A stretch of DNA of 64,000 nucleotides, taken from Nocardioides mesophilus (lineage in GTDB: Bacteria > Actinomycetota > Actinomycetes > Propionibacteriales > Nocardioidaceae). The stretch covers positions 2,570,501 to 2,634,500 of the forward strand of contig NZ_CP060713.1 in the NCBI RefSeq assembly GCF_014395785.1. Reading direction: 5' to 3'. Below the pieces are notes generated by a model. It made no database searches. It saw only the letters and a program-made list of their open reading frames with translations, and had not been told where the DNA came from. The first letter of the stretch is position 1; every line of letters begins with the position of its first letter. Of this stretch, positions 1 through 10,360 are shown piece after piece. The translations under genes and the position numbers were made by a program.

Positions 1-363
1 GAGAGCCGCTCGCTGCACGGCCTGACCCGCACGCTCATCGCCAACATGGTGACCGGCGTGACCGAGGGCTACGAGAAGAAGCTCGAGATCGTCGGAGTCG
101 GCTACCGGGTCCTGTCCAAGGGTCCGACGCAGCTGGAGTTCCAGCTCGGCTACTCGCACACGATCACGTTCAACGCTCCCGACGGCATCACCTTCACGGT
201 GGACGGGCCCACCCGGCTCGGCGTCCAGGGCATCGACAAGCAGCTGGTCGGCGAGGTCGCCGCGAACATCCGCAAGCTGCGCAAGCCCGAGCCTTACAAG
301 GGCAAGGGTGTCCGCTACGCGGGCGAGCAGATTCGTCGCAAGGTCGGAAAGGCTGGTAAGTGA
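1..363 (+). CDS. rplF: 50S ribosomal protein L6 (C-terminal part)
   Basis: The frame is open from the first base of the window, so the N-terminus lies outside. It encodes the second half of L6, a large-subunit protein at the base of the stalk near the GTPase centre. Visible signatures are GVGYRV, the QLGYSH strand and the C-terminal [14 protein letters not shown] motif, which is nearly invariant in bacterial L6. The TGA at 361-363 almost touches the next gene, rplR, as in other spc operons. The first Met in frame, at base 46, is internal and not the start. Confidence 0.97.
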   Translation, partial: ESRSLHGLTRTLIANMVTGVTEGYEKKLEIVGVGYRVLSKGPTQLEFQLGYSHTITFNAPDGITFTVDGPTRLGVQGIDKQLVGEVAANIRKLRKPEPYKGKGVRYAGEQIRRKVGKAGK

Positions 364-365
364 CG

Positions 366-749
366 ATGGCTATCTCACTCAAGTCCGGCAAGTACACCAG
401 CGCTCGCACGGCTTCGCGCCTGCGTCGCCAGGTGCGTGGCCGCAAGAAGATCACCGGGACGGCGGAGCGTCCGCGCCTCGTCGTCACTCGGTCGAGCAAG
501 CACATCTCCGTCCAGGTGGTCGACGACGCGGTGGGCAAGACCCTCGCCTTCGCCAGCACGATGGAGGCGGACCTTCGCTCCACCGAGGGCGACAAGTCCG
601 CCAAGGCGCGCAAGGTCGGCGAGCTCGTGGCCGAGCGTGCGAAGGCTGCCGGCGTCCAGGGCGTGGTCTTCGACCGCGCCGGCAACAAGTACCACGGGCG
701 CGTTGCCGCCCTCGCTGAAGGCGCCCGCGAGGGCGGCCTCGCGTTCTGA
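366..749 (+). CDS. rplR: 50S ribosomal protein L18
   Basis: L18 is a 5S rRNA-binding protein of the large subunit. The product is about 127 aa with an Arg/Lys-rich N-terminus, [18 protein letters not shown] and a C-terminal [11 protein letters not shown] motif typical of the family. ATG 366 is taken as the start because it gives the usual short basic N-terminus. GTG 360, two codons upstream and overlapping the rplF stop as GTGA, is an alternative. It lies between rplF and rpsE in standard spc-operon order, so it is translated with its neighbours. Confidence 0.96.
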   Translation: MAISLKSGKYTSARTASRLRRQVRGRKKITGTAERPRLVVTRSSKHISVQVVDDAVGKTLAFASTMEADLRSTEGDKSAKARKVGELVAERAKAAGVQGVVFDRAGNKYHGRVAALAEGAREGGLAF

Positions 750-783
750 TCGCGAAGACGAGATAGGGAAGAGGTAGTTCGGA

Positions 784-1383
784 ATGAGCGGATCACAGCG
801 CCGTACCGGCGCCGGTGGCGACCGTCGCGGAAACCGTGACGACCGCCGCGGCGGCCAGGGTGCGGACAAGACCGCCTACATCGAGCGGGTCGTCGCGATC
901 AACCGTGTCGCCAAGGTCGTGAAGGGTGGTCGTCGCTTCAGCTTCACCGCCCTCGTGATCGTCGGTGACGGCGACGGCATGGTCGGTGTCGGCTACGGCA
1001 AGGCCAAGGAAGTCCCGGCCGCGATCGCCAAGGGTGTCGAGGAGGCCAAGAAGAGCTTCTTCCGGGTCCCGCGCGTCCAGGGCACGATCCCGCACCCGGT
1101 CCAGGGTGAGAAGGCGGCCGGCGTCGTCCTGCTTCGCCCGGCTGCCCCCGGTACCGGTGTGATCGCCGGTGGCCCGGTGCGCGCCGTGCTGGAGTGCGCC
1201 GGCATCCACGACGTGCTCAGCAAGTCGCTGGGCTCGTCGAACCAGATCAACATCGTGCACGCCACCGTCGAGGCGCTGCGCTCGCTCGAGGAGCCCGAGG
1301 CCGTCGCGGCCCGCCGTGGCCTCCCCGTCGAGGACGTCGCGCCGGCCGCCCTGCTCCGGGCCCGCGCGGAGGTGAGCCAGTGA
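784..1383 (+). CDS. rpsE: 30S ribosomal protein S5
   Basis: S5 is a small-subunit protein that helps control decoding accuracy. It is about 199 aa. A disordered basic Gly/Arg/Asp-rich leader of about 30 residues precedes the double-stranded-RNA-binding-like core ([30 protein letters not shown]). The C-terminal domain contains [13 protein letters not shown] and the [11 protein letters not shown] loop, where ram and spectinomycin-resistance changes map in other bacteria. A GAGG sequence 9 nt before ATG 784 serves as ribosome-binding site. The stop overlaps the next gene by one base (TGATG). Confidence 0.97.
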   Translation: MSGSQRRTGAGGDRRGNRDDRRGGQGADKTAYIERVVAINRVAKVVKGGRRFSFTALVIVGDGDGMVGVGYGKAKEVPAAIAKGVEEAKKSFFRVPRVQGTIPHPVQGEKAAGVVLLRPAAPGTGVIAGGPVRAVLECAGIHDVLSKSLGSSNQINIVHATVEALRSLEEPEAVAARRGLPVEDVAPAALLRARAEVSQ

Positions 1384-1565
1384 TGGCGCGCCTCAAGGTC
1401 CAGCAGAAGCGGTCGACGATCGGCTGCAAGAAGAACCAGCGGGACACCCTCCGCACGCTTGGTCTCAAGCGCATCGGCGACGTCGTCGTCAAGGAGGACC
1501 GTCCCGAGATCCGTGGCATGCTCCAGACGGTCAGGCACATGATCGTCGTGGAAGAGGTGGACTGA
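1383..1565 (+). CDS. rpmD: 50S ribosomal protein L30
   Basis: A 60-aa bacterial-type L30, a small large-subunit protein. It contains the ferredoxin-like fold signature [17 protein letters not shown] and the closing motif [11 protein letters not shown]. Its ATG at 1383 overlaps the rpsE stop by one base, so translation is coupled, and it ends one base before rplO. The start is fixed by family length: longer in-frame extensions run into rpsE. Confidence 0.96.
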   Translation: MARLKVQQKRSTIGCKKNQRDTLRTLGLKRIGDVVVKEDRPEIRGMLQTVRHMIVVEEVD

Positions 1566-1566
1566 C

Positions 1567-2007
1567 ATGACGCTCAAGCTGCACCACTTGCGTCCTGCCC
1601 CCGGCGCCAAGACCGCGAAGACCCGTGTGGGTCGCGGTGAGGGCTCCAAGGGCAAGACCGCCGGTCGAGGCACCAAGGGCACCAGTGCCCGTTACCAGGT
1701 GCCGGCCGGCTTCGAGGGTGGCCAGATGCCCATCCACATGCGGCTGCCGAAGCTCAAGGGCTTCAAGAACCCGTTCAAGGTGGAGTTCCAGGTCGTGAAC
1801 CTCGACCGGATCAACGAGCTCTTCCCCGAGGGCGGCACCGTCGGACCGCAGGAGCTCGTCGCCCGGGGAGCCGTCCGTGACGGCCTCCCCGTCAAGGTGC
1901 TCGGCTCCGGCGACCTCTCGGTCGCCGTCCAGGTGAGCGCGCACTCGTTCTCGGCCTCGGCCAAGGACAAGATCGCGGCCGCCGGCGGAAGCACCACCGA
2001 GCTCTGA
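1567..2007 (+). CDS. rplO: 50S ribosomal protein L15
   Basis: L15 is an early large-subunit assembly protein, here 146 aa. Visible are the Gly/Arg/Lys-rich RNA-binding N-terminus ([19 protein letters not shown]), the GFEGGQMP segment and the C-terminal globular part ending [14 protein letters not shown]. It starts one base after rpmD. It is followed by a 158-bp gap before secY, the largest gap in this part of the operon, holding an inverted repeat at 2042-2103. Confidence 0.97.
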   Translation: MTLKLHHLRPAPGAKTAKTRVGRGEGSKGKTAGRGTKGTSARYQVPAGFEGGQMPIHMRLPKLKGFKNPFKVEFQVVNLDRINELFPEGGTVGPQELVARGAVRDGLPVKVLGSGDLSVAVQVSAHSFSASAKDKIAAAGGSTTEL

Positions 2008-2041
2008 CCAGCAGGTCAGGCTCGACAGCCGACTGACATGT

Positions 2042-2103
2042 CAGGGGCCCGGGCGACCGGACGTCATCGCACCTGCGGTGACCTCCGGAGGCTCGGGCCC
2101 CTG
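2042..2103 (+). promoter_or_regulatory. Inverted repeat in the rplO-secY gap
   Basis: The arms CAGGGGCCCG (2042-2051) and CGGGCCCCTG (2094-2103) are perfect complements separated by 42 bases. No T-run follows, so a simple terminator is not well supported. Its place between the ribosomal-protein genes and secY suggests partial termination or an RNA structure that uncouples secY-adk-map from rplO. This is inferred from position and symmetry only. Confidence 0.4.
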
Positions 2104-2165
2104 TTAGGCTTCCGGGGTCCTGCCGCACCAGCGCGGGACGTCTGTGTAGGGGAGAAGAGGACCAG

Positions 2166-3458
<1,293 letters not shown>

Positions 3459-3459
3459 T

Positions 3460-4041
3460 ATGAGACTGATCCTGATGGGCCCCCCGGGGGCAGGCAAGGG
3501 CACCCAAGCCAAGGTCATCGCCCAGCGGCTGGGCATCCCGGCGATCTCGACCGGCGACATCTTCCGGGCCAACGTGTCCGAGGAGACGCCGCTGGGCGTC
3601 GAGGCCAAGCGCTACATGGACGCGGGGGAGTACGTCCCGGACGAGGTCACCAACGCGATGGTGCGCGACCGGATCGCGCAGGCCGACGCGCTCGAGGGCT
3701 TCCTGCTCGACGGCTACCCGCGCACCCTCTCCCAGGTGGAGGAGCTCGACTCGATGCTCGCCGAGCACGGTCAGTCGATCGACGCGGCGGTCGTGCTGAC
3801 CGTGGACCAGGACGAGATCGTGCAGCGGCTGACCCACCGGGCCGAGGTCGAGGGCCGCACCGACGACACCGAGGACGTCATCCGGCACCGTCAGGACGTC
3901 TACGTCGAGCAGACCGCGCCGCTCATCGAGGTGTACCGCGACCGCGGCCAGCTCCAGGAGGTCGACGGCATGGGCGCCGTCGACGAGGTCACCGAGCGCG
4001 TGTTCGCGGTCCTCGGCGACCCCGACGTCACCCCGGGCTGA
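3460..4041 (+). CDS. adk: Adenylate kinase
   Basis: A cytoplasmic kinase that interconverts AMP + ATP and 2 ADP. The P-loop GPPGAGKGT is at residues 7-15, the AMP-binding TGDIFR motif follows, and LLDGYPRT carries the conserved core. The product (193 aa) has the short LID form without the four-cysteine zinc site, as is usual in actinobacteria. It begins one base after the secY stop, so it is probably translated from the same message. Confidence 0.97.
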   Translation: MRLILMGPPGAGKGTQAKVIAQRLGIPAISTGDIFRANVSEETPLGVEAKRYMDAGEYVPDEVTNAMVRDRIAQADALEGFLLDGYPRTLSQVEELDSMLAEHGQSIDAAVVLTVDQDEIVQRLTHRAEVEGRTDDTEDVIRHRQDVYVEQTAPLIEVYRDRGQLQEVDGMGAVDEVTERVFAVLGDPDVTPG

Positions 4042-4050
4042 GCGTCCCTG

Positions 4051-4881
4051 ATGTTCCGCGAGCGCGGCATCGAGCTGAAGACCCCCGAGCAGATCGACCT
4101 CATGCGTGAGGCCGGTCTCGTCGTGGGGGTGACCCTGGAGCTGGTGCGGCACGCCGTCAAGCCCGGCATGACCACCGCCGACCTGGACGCGCTGGCCGAG
4201 GACCACATCCGCTCGCGCGGCGCGGTGCCGTCCTTCAAGGGCTACCACGGCTTTCCGGGCACGCTGTGCGTCTCGGTGAACGACCAGGTCGTGCACGGCA
4301 TCCCCGGCGACCGGGTGATCGAGGACGGCGACGTGGTCTCGATCGACTGCGGCGCCATCGTCCAGGGCTGGCACGGCGACGCGGCGCTCACCGTGGCCGT
4401 CGGCGAGGTGCCGGCCGAGGTGGCCGAGCTGATCCGGGTCACCGAGGAGGCGATGTGGCACGGGATCGCTGCCGCGGCGCTGGGTGGCCGGGTCGGCGAC
4501 ATCTCGCACGCCGTGGAGAGCTACGTCCGCAGCCAGGGCGACTACGGCATCCTCGAGGACTACGTCGGGCACGGCATCGGCTCGGCGATGCACCAGCCCC
4601 CGAACGTGCCCAACGTCGGCCGGCCCGGCAAGGGCCCGAAGCTGGTGCGGGGTCTCGCGCTGGCCGTGGAGCCGATGGTGGTGCTCGGCTCGCCGGACAC
4701 CACGGTGCTCGAGGACGACTGGACGGTCGTGACCGACGACGGGTCGTGGGCGGCCCACGCGGAGAACACCTTCACGCTCACCCCGGACGGCGCCTGGGTG
4801 CTGACCGCCCTCGACGGTGGCGAGGCCAAGCTGGCCGAGCTGGGCGTCCCCTTCGGCGGTCCGGCGGGCGGCTCGAAATAG
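4051..4881 (+). CDS. map: Type I methionine aminopeptidase
   Basis: It removes the initiator Met from nascent proteins. The 276-aa product has the complete metal-ligand set of the family: D99, D110, H174, E207 and E238, plus the substrate-binding H82. It lacks the N-terminal zinc-finger/SH3-binding extension of MetAP-1c types. It sits nine bases after adk at the end of the secY-adk-map group. No clear Shine-Dalgarno sequence precedes ATG 4051, which fits coupling to adk. Confidence 0.96.
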   Translation: MFRERGIELKTPEQIDLMREAGLVVGVTLELVRHAVKPGMTTADLDALAEDHIRSRGAVPSFKGYHGFPGTLCVSVNDQVVHGIPGDRVIEDGDVVSIDCGAIVQGWHGDAALTVAVGEVPAEVAELIRVTEEAMWHGIAAAALGGRVGDISHAVESYVRSQGDYGILEDYVGHGIGSAMHQPPNVPNVGRPGKGPKLVRGLALAVEPMVVLGSPDTTVLEDDWTVVTDDGSWAAHAENTFTLTPDGAWVLTALDGGEAKLAELGVPFGGPAGGSK

Positions 4882-4910
4882 CAGCGGTCGCTGCGGCGTT
4901 GCACTGATCG

Positions 4911-5969
4911 ATGACTCCTTCACCGCTGACCCTGTCCGTGCTCGACCTCGTCCCGGTCCGCTCCGACCAGACCACCGGCGACGGCATCCGGGCGTCCCTC
5001 GACCTGGCCCGGGCCGCCGACGAGGCCGGCTACCGCCGTTACTGGGTCGCCGAGCACCACAACATGCCGGCCGTGGCGGCCACCAACCCGCCGGTGCTGA
5101 TCGCGATGATCGCGGCGGCCACCGCACGGATCCGGGTCGGCTCGGGCGGCGTGATGCTGCCCAACCACGCCCCGTTGGTGGTGGCCGAGCAGTTCGCGCT
5201 GCTGGAGGCCGCCTACCCGGGGCGGATCGACCTCGGCATCGGCCGTGCCCCCGGCACCGACCCGGTCACCCGGTGGGTGCTGCGCAACGGTGCCACCTCG
5301 ACCGAGGAGGACCCGGTCGCGCGGTTCCCCGAGTACGTCGAGGACGTCCGCGCGCTGATGGCGCCGGAAGGCGCCGGCCTCGCCGTACGCGGCGACACCT
5401 TCGAGCTGCGGGCCACCCCGCGGGCCAGCGGGGTGCCGACCATCTGGCTGCTGGGTTCCTCGGACTACTCGGCGCGGCTCGCCGCCCGGATGGGACTGCC
5501 CTACGTGTTCGCCCACCACTTCGCCGGGCAGGGGACCGCGGAGGCCCTCGAGCTCTACCGCGACTCGTTCCAGCCCTCCGCCGAGCTCGACCGGCCGCGC
5601 ACCTTCCTGACCGTGAACGCGGCGGTGGCCGAGACCGCCGAGGAGGCCGAGCGGCTGGCGCTGCCCCAGCTGCACGCGATGGTGGCGCTGCGCACCGGCG
5701 GGACGCTGCGGCCGCAGCTGCTCGTCGAGGAGGCCGAGGCCGCCCAGCTGCCGCCGGCGCACGCGGCGATGCTGGACAGCATGCGCGGCCGCTGGGTCGT
5801 CGGCGAGCCGGAGTCGGCGGCCAAGCAGATCCGGGTGCTCGCCGAGCGCTACGGCGTGGACGAGGTCATGGTGCACCCGGTGGCCGGTGCGGTCGTGGGC
5901 ACGGCGGCCGACTCCTCCCCGGCGCGGGAGCGCACCCTCCGCCTGCTCGCGGAGGCAGTCGACGGCTGA
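4911..5969 (+). CDS. LLM-class flavin-dependent oxidoreductase
   Basis: A 352-aa luciferase-like monooxygenase (bacterial luciferase superfamily, YhbW/MsnO8-like group). Such enzymes use reduced FMN or F420 on small organic substrates; the substrate here is unknown. Family landmarks are the N-terminal SVLDLVPV strand, YWVAEHHNMP, the RVGSGGVMLPNHAPLVVAEQ segment and RIDLGIGRAPGTD. It follows map by 29 bp and has no functional tie to the ribosomal genes. Flavin rather than F420 use is only a guess from group similarity. Confidence 0.85.
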   Translation: MTPSPLTLSVLDLVPVRSDQTTGDGIRASLDLARAADEAGYRRYWVAEHHNMPAVAATNPPVLIAMIAAATARIRVGSGGVMLPNHAPLVVAEQFALLEAAYPGRIDLGIGRAPGTDPVTRWVLRNGATSTEEDPVARFPEYVEDVRALMAPEGAGLAVRGDTFELRATPRASGVPTIWLLGSSDYSARLAARMGLPYVFAHHFAGQGTAEALELYRDSFQPSAELDRPRTFLTVNAAVAETAEEAERLALPQLHAMVALRTGGTLRPQLLVEEAEAAQLPPAHAAMLDSMRGRWVVGEPESAAKQIRVLAERYGVDEVMVHPVAGAVVGTAADSSPARERTLRLLAEAVDG

Positions 5970-5982
5970 CCGGCCGCCCGGA

Positions 5983-6013
5983 TTAACGCTCGGCGCGTGT
6001 TCTCCCCTAGACT
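5983..6013 (+). promoter_or_regulatory. Predicted promoter of the infA operon
   Basis: TTAACG (5983-5988) and TAGACT (6008-6013) are separated by 19 bp, close to a SigA-type -35/-10 pair. Transcription from here would give a leader of about 190 nt before infA and would drive infA-rpmJ-rpsM-rpsK-rpsD. The leader is GC-rich, with several short self-complementary stretches but no clear known riboswitch. Confidence 0.55.
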
Positions 6014-6209
6014 GGGACGTCGGCCCAACGTGGGTCTGTCTCGTGGTGCCCTGCGGCTGCCGCCCAGCGACGCGGTTCCGGTTCTCCGGTTCTGTGGCGC
6101 GCGCGGGAATGGGGTTCCACGAGCTGGTCCCACGAGGTCCACCCGGCTCCGGCCGGGGCGGTTCCCGGGTCGAAACGGTAGACAACCAACCAAGCGGATT
6201 GCGGAGGAC

Positions 6210-6431
6210 ATGCCGAAGAAAGAAGGCGTGATCGAGATCGAGGGCACCGTTGTGGAGGCTCTCCCGAACGCGATGTTCCGGGTGGAGCTCAGCAACGGAC
6301 ACAAGGTCCTCGCTCACATCAGCGGCAAGATGCGTCAGCACTACATCCGGATCCTCCCCGAGGACCGCGTGGTGGTGGAGCTCTCGCCCTACGACCTGAC
6401 CCGTGGGCGGATCGTCTACCGCTACAAGTGA
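6210..6431 (+). CDS. infA: Translation initiation factor IF-1
   Basis: A 73-aa S1/OB-fold factor that occupies the ribosomal A site during initiation. The sequence is canonical: [32 protein letters not shown] and the [12 protein letters not shown] ending. The frame is open further upstream (GTG 5997), but ATG 6210 gives the exact family length and follows a GGAGG at 6203-6207. Spacing to that GGAGG is only 2 nt, which is short. It heads the second ribosomal cluster. Confidence 0.97.
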   Translation: MPKKEGVIEIEGTVVEALPNAMFRVELSNGHKVLAHISGKMRQHYIRILPEDRVVVELSPYDLTRGRIVYRYK

Positions 6432-6527
6432 GACACCTGTGGGCTCCGCCTGCGGGGACCCCTGTCCTGGTGGTCACGTCGTGGCGACCGAGGCGGGACA
6501 GCCGAGTCAACGAGAAAGAGCTTCTTC

Positions 6528-6641
6528 ATGAAGGTCAACCCGAGCGTCAAGCCGATCTGTGACAAGTGCAAGGTGATCCGTCGCCACGGCCGCGTCATGG
6601 TGATCTGCGAGAACCCTCGCCACAAGCAGCGCCAGGGCTGA
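6528..6641 (+). CDS. rpmJ: 50S ribosomal protein L36
   Basis: A 37-aa L36, starting [20 protein letters not shown] and ending RHKQRQG. The zinc-binding set C11, C14, C27 and H32 is intact, so this is the zinc-dependent (C+) form. Many actinobacteria also carry a zinc-free paralogue elsewhere. It lies between infA and rpsM as in most bacteria. A purine-rich GAGAAAGAG stretch lies about 7 nt before the ATG. Confidence 0.95.
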   Translation: MKVNPSVKPICDKCKVIRRHGRVMVICENPRHKQRQG

Positions 6642-6656
6642 GCCCCGGCGTTCGGA

Positions 6657-6778
6657 GGGCCGGTACGCCGGCCCGCCGTCGCAACATCTGAACACCACAC
6701 AACGTGATCGCTCCTCACCGGCAGCTCGGTGAGGTCACCCCCGGGCGGAGGCCGGGGCCCGACGGCAGGTCCGTCGGG
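6657..6778 (+). promoter_or_regulatory. Hairpin-rich leader before rpsM
   Basis: Between rpmJ and rpsM there are at least two perfect hairpins. The first is GGGCCGG/CCGGCCC (6657-6663 and 6668-6674) with loop TACG. The second is CCCGACGG/CCGTCGGG (6758-6765 and 6771-6778) with loop CAGGT. Neither has a T-run. In proteobacteria the leader upstream of rpsM is the S4 autoregulation site; that this structure has the same role is inference from position only. Confidence 0.4.
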
Positions 6779-6827
6779 GCGCGACACGACCGACACCTCC
6801 GGAACGTCGAAGGGACACCGCCACCAC

Positions 6828-7202
<375 letters not shown>

Positions 7203-7282
7203 TCCCGGCCGGCCTCAGCCCCGCCGCGATCATCGCCGACTTCCAGATCACGCTCACCCCAGCCATCCCCAGGAGTAACTGA

Positions 7283-7690
7283 ATGCCTCCCAAGAGCCGA
7301 CAGGCTTCCGGCGCCAAGAAGGTGCGTCGCAAGGAGAAGAAGAACGTCGCTCAGGGCGAAGCCCACATCAAGAGCACGTTCAACAACACCATCGTCACGA
7401 TCACCGACCCCACCGGTGCGGTGATCTCGTGGGCCTCTGCCGGCACCGTCGGCTTCAAGGGCTCGCGCAAGTCCACCCCGTTCGCTGCGCAGATGGCCGC
7501 CGAGGCTGCCGGACGCCGGGCGATGGAGCACGGCATGAAGAAGATCGACGTCTTCGTCAAGGGTCCGGGTTCGGGCCGCGAGACGGCGATCCGTTCGTTG
7601 GGTGCGATCGGCCTCGAGGTCGGCACCATCCAGGACGTCACGCCGACGCCCCACAACGGATGCCGCCCGCCCAAGCGCCGCCGCGTCTGA
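7283..7690 (+). CDS. rpsK: 30S ribosomal protein S11
   Basis: S11 lines the platform of the small subunit near the E site. The product is 135 aa with a basic N-terminal tail, the [18 protein letters not shown] core, the VKGPGSGRE loop and the conserved ending [21 protein letters not shown] at 7271-7275 lies 7 nt before ATG 7283, an ideal ribosome-binding site. It is in the usual position between rpsM and rpsD. Confidence 0.97.
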   Translation: MPPKSRQASGAKKVRRKEKKNVAQGEAHIKSTFNNTIVTITDPTGAVISWASAGTVGFKGSRKSTPFAAQMAAEAAGRRAMEHGMKKIDVFVKGPGSGRETAIRSLGAIGLEVGTIQDVTPTPHNGCRPPKRRRV

Positions 7691-7728
7691 CCGCCCCCTG
7701 CCTTAAGCGATACAAGGAGACTTGAGAG

Positions 7729-8337
7729 ATGGCCCGTTACACCGGCCCCATGACGAAGAAGTCGCGCCGTCTCGGCGTCGACCTCGTCGGCGGTGACGCC
7801 GCGTACGAGCGTCGCCCCTACCCGCCCGGCCAGCACGGCCGCGCGCGGATCAAGGAGAGCGAGTACCGCACCCAGCTGCAGGAGAAGCAGAAGGCGCGTT
7901 TCACCTACGGGGTGCTCGAGAAGCAGTTCCACAACTACTACACCGAGGCCAGCCGTCGTCCCGGCAAGACCGGTGACAACCTGCTCCAGCTGCTGGAGTG
8001 CCGCCTCGACAACGTGGTCTACCGTGCCGGGTTCGCCCGCACGCGCCGCCACGCGCGTCAGCTGGTCACGCACGGTCACTTCCGGGTGAACGGCAAGAAG
8101 GTGGACATCCCCTCCTTCCAGGTGACCCAGCACGACGTGATCGACGTACGCGAGAAGTCGCTCGAGATGACCCCGTTCATCGTGGCTCGTGAGACCCACG
8201 GCGAGCGCGTCGTCCCCGCCTGGATGGAGGCGCTGCCCAACCGGATGCGCATCCTGATCCACCAGACCCCGGTCCGTCAGCAGATCGACGTGCCGGTCCA
8301 GGAGCAGCTGATCGTGGAGTTCTACTCCAAGAAGTGA
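7729..8337 (+). CDS. rpsD: 30S ribosomal protein S4
   Basis: S4 is a primary 16S rRNA-binding assembly protein and, in many bacteria, an autoregulator of this operon. The product (202 aa) has the N-terminal segment YTGPMTKKSRRLGVDL, which lacks the zinc-binding cysteines found in C+ S4 proteins. It also has the S4 RNA-binding domain CRLDNVVYRAGFARTR with QLVTHGHFRVNGKKVDIPS. AAGGAG at 7714-7719 precedes ATG 7729 by 9 nt. A short hairpin follows the stop. Confidence 0.97.
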   Translation: MARYTGPMTKKSRRLGVDLVGGDAAYERRPYPPGQHGRARIKESEYRTQLQEKQKARFTYGVLEKQFHNYYTEASRRPGKTGDNLLQLLECRLDNVVYRAGFARTRRHARQLVTHGHFRVNGKKVDIPSFQVTQHDVIDVREKSLEMTPFIVARETHGERVVPAWMEALPNRMRILIHQTPVRQQIDVPVQEQLIVEFYSKK

Positions 8338-8341
8338 CCCT

Positions 8342-8357
8342 CGGGGGTCCGCCCCCG
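8342..8357 (+). other. Short GC hairpin after rpsD
   Basis: Arms CGGGGG (8342-8347) and CCCCCG (8352-8357) flank a TCCG loop of the UNCG type, just after the rpsD stop. No T-run follows. The remaining gap to rpoA (about 157 bp) shows no clear promoter. It may weaken read-through or stabilise the 3' end of an rpsD message. Confidence 0.35.
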
Positions 8358-8514
8358 GGGAACCTGTCGGTCGGCGGGGTCGTTGTTCCCACAGCGGCTC
8401 CGTCCTCCGCGGGCCCCGGTTGGTGGCCGCACCGCTGATCCGGTGCTCCATCGCCATCCGTCCCTGCAGTTCGAGTCCGTCATATAGCGGGTGGGCTCGG
8501 AAAGGAATAACGAA

Positions 8515-9528
8515 GTGCTTATCGCCCAGCGCCCGACCCTGTCGGAAGAGGTCGTCGACGACTTCCGTTCGCGGTTCGTGATCGAGCCTCTCGAGCCCGG
8601 TTTCGGCTACACCCTCGGCAACTCGCTGCGCCGTACGCTGCTCTCCTCGATCCCGGGGGCCTCGGTCACCAGCATCAAGGTCGACGGCGTGCTGCACGAG
8701 TTCTCCACCATCGACGGCGTGAAGGAGGACGTCACCGAGGTCATCCTGAACCTCAAGGACCTCGTGGTCTCCTCCGAGCACGACGAGCCGGTGACGATGT
8801 ACCTGCGCAAGCAGGGTCCCGGTGACGTCACCGCCGCCGACATCGCGCCGCCGGCCGGTGTCGAGGTGCACAACACCGACCTCAAGCTCGCCACCCTCAA
8901 CGACAAGGGCAAGCTCGAGATGGAGCTGGTCGTCGAGCGCGGCCGCGGCTACGTCTCCGCGGTCCAGAACAAGGGCGGCGACAACGAGATCGGCCGGATG
9001 CCGGTCGACTCGATCTACAGCCCGGTCCTCAAGGTCACCTACAAGGTCGAGGCCACCCGTGTCGAGCAGCGCACGGACTTCGACAAGCTGGTGATCGACG
9101 TCGAGACCAAGCCCTCGATCCGCCCCCGTGACGCGATCGCCTCGGCCGGCAAGACCCTGGTCGAGCTGTTCGGCCTGGCGCGTGAGCTGAACGTCGAGGC
9201 CGAGGGCATCGACATCGGTCCCTCGCCCGTCGACGAGCAGCTCGCCGCCGACCTGGCGCTGCCGGTGGAGGAGCTCAACCTCACCGTCCGCTCCTACAAC
9301 TGCCTGAAGCGTGAGGGCATCCACACCGTGGGTGAGCTCATCTCGCGCTCGGAGCAGGATCTGCTCGACATCCGCAACTTCGGTGCGAAGTCGATCGACG
9401 AGGTCAAGGCCAAGCTCGTCGAGATGGGCCTGTCGCTGAAGGACTCCGCCCCGGGCTTCGACCCGCAGGCGGCCCTGGCGGCCTACGACGACGACGATGA
9501 CTCCTTCGTCGAGGACGAGCAGTACTGA
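8515..9528 (+). CDS. rpoA: DNA-directed RNA polymerase subunit alpha
   Basis: Alpha dimerises to seed RNA polymerase assembly, and its C-terminal domain binds UP elements and activators. The 337-aa product has the N-terminal domain ([19 protein letters not shown]), then a linker and the C-terminal helix-hairpin-helix domain ([29 protein letters not shown]). It ends in an acidic [12 protein letters not shown] tail. GTG 8515 is chosen over GTG 8491 because it yields the conserved LIAQRPTL N-terminus and sits 8 nt after AAAGGA (8501-8506). Confidence 0.97.
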   Translation: MLIAQRPTLSEEVVDDFRSRFVIEPLEPGFGYTLGNSLRRTLLSSIPGASVTSIKVDGVLHEFSTIDGVKEDVTEVILNLKDLVVSSEHDEPVTMYLRKQGPGDVTAADIAPPAGVEVHNTDLKLATLNDKGKLEMELVVERGRGYVSAVQNKGGDNEIGRMPVDSIYSPVLKVTYKVEATRVEQRTDFDKLVIDVETKPSIRPRDAIASAGKTLVELFGLARELNVEAEGIDIGPSPVDEQLAADLALPVEELNLTVRSYNCLKREGIHTVGELISRSEQDLLDIRNFGAKSIDEVKAKLVEMGLSLKDSAPGFDPQAALAAYDDDDDSFVEDEQY

Positions 9529-9609
9529 GCCTCGACCTCGGTCGGCTCGACCACTGTCAAACCCTCTATCCGGGTACCTGGTACGGCCCGGAAGAAATGA
9601 GAAACCACG

Positions 9610-10260
9610 ATGCCTACCCCCAAGAAGGGTGCCCGCCTCGGCGGTAGCCCGGCGCACCAGCGGCTGATCCTGGCCAACCTGGCCACCGCGCTGTTCGAGC
9701 ACGGTCGGATCACGACCACCGAGGCCAAGGCGCGCGTGCTGCGTCCGGTCGCCGAGAAGCTGATCACCAAGGCGAAGAAGGGTGACCTGCACAACCGTCG
9801 CCAGGTTCTCGCCACGATCCGCGACAAGGGCGTCGTGCACGCCCTCTTCGAGGAGATCGGCCCGCGCTACGCCGAGCGTCCGGGTGGCTACACCCGGATC
9901 ACCAAGCTCGGCCCCCGCAAGGGCGACAACGCCCCGATGGCGGTCATCGAGCTCGTGACCGAGGACTACGCGCCGAAGGCTCCCCGGACCAGGACGGCGC
10001 CCGCGGCGGCACCGGCTCCGGCCGCCGAGGAGACCCCGGCCGAGGAGACCCCGGCCGAGGAGGCCCCGGTGGCGGAGACCGCCGACGAGGTCACCGAGGC
10101 GCCCGCCACCCAGGGCACCGAGCCCGAGGCTCCCGCCGAGGAGGCCACCCTCGAGCCCGCCCCGGGCTCCGAGGACCCGGCCGAGCAGGCGGCCACCGAG
10201 GACGCTCCCGCCGAGAAGACCGCCGACGAGGCGGTCGACGAGGCCAAGAAGTCCGAGTGA
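9610..10260 (+). CDS. rplQ: 50S ribosomal protein L17 with long acidic tail
   Basis: The first 120 or so residues are a normal L17 ([60 protein letters not shown]). About 95 further residues form a low-complexity Ala/Glu/Pro/Thr tail with repeats of the type AEETP; at DNA level two 15-bp units repeat near 10024-10053. Family members outside actinobacteria usually stop near 120-130 aa. Acidic tails of varying length are common in actinobacterial L17. A strong terminator closes the operon. Confidence 0.95.
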   Translation: MPTPKKGARLGGSPAHQRLILANLATALFEHGRITTTEAKARVLRPVAEKLITKAKKGDLHNRRQVLATIRDKGVVHALFEEIGPRYAERPGGYTRITKLGPRKGDNAPMAVIELVTEDYAPKAPRTRTAPAAAPAPAAEETPAEETPAEEAPVAETADEVTEAPATQGTEPEAPAEEATLEPAPGSEDPAEQAATEDAPAEKTADEAVDEAKKSE

Positions 10261-10308
10261 CCTGAGCGGCCACCCGCCGCGCCGGTCCCCGGCACCCCGC
10301 ACCATCCG

Positions 10309-10344
10309 CAAGGCCCGCCCTCCGCTTCTGGAGGGCGGGCCTTG
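10309..10344 (+). terminator. Strong terminator after rplQ
   Basis: A perfect 15-bp stem (10309-10323 paired with 10330-10344; left arm CAAGGCCCGCCCTCC) has a six-base loop GCTTCT. It lies between rplQ and the convergent DUF2786 gene, whose stop is at 10361, so it could end transcription from both sides. Confidence 0.85.
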
Positions 10345-10360
10345 CGTCATGTCCGGGAGC

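Noticed and set aside
5997-6209. In-frame upstream extension of infA from GTG 5997
   Set aside because: IF-1 is 73 aa from ATG 6210. The extension overlaps the predicted promoter and has no conserved content.
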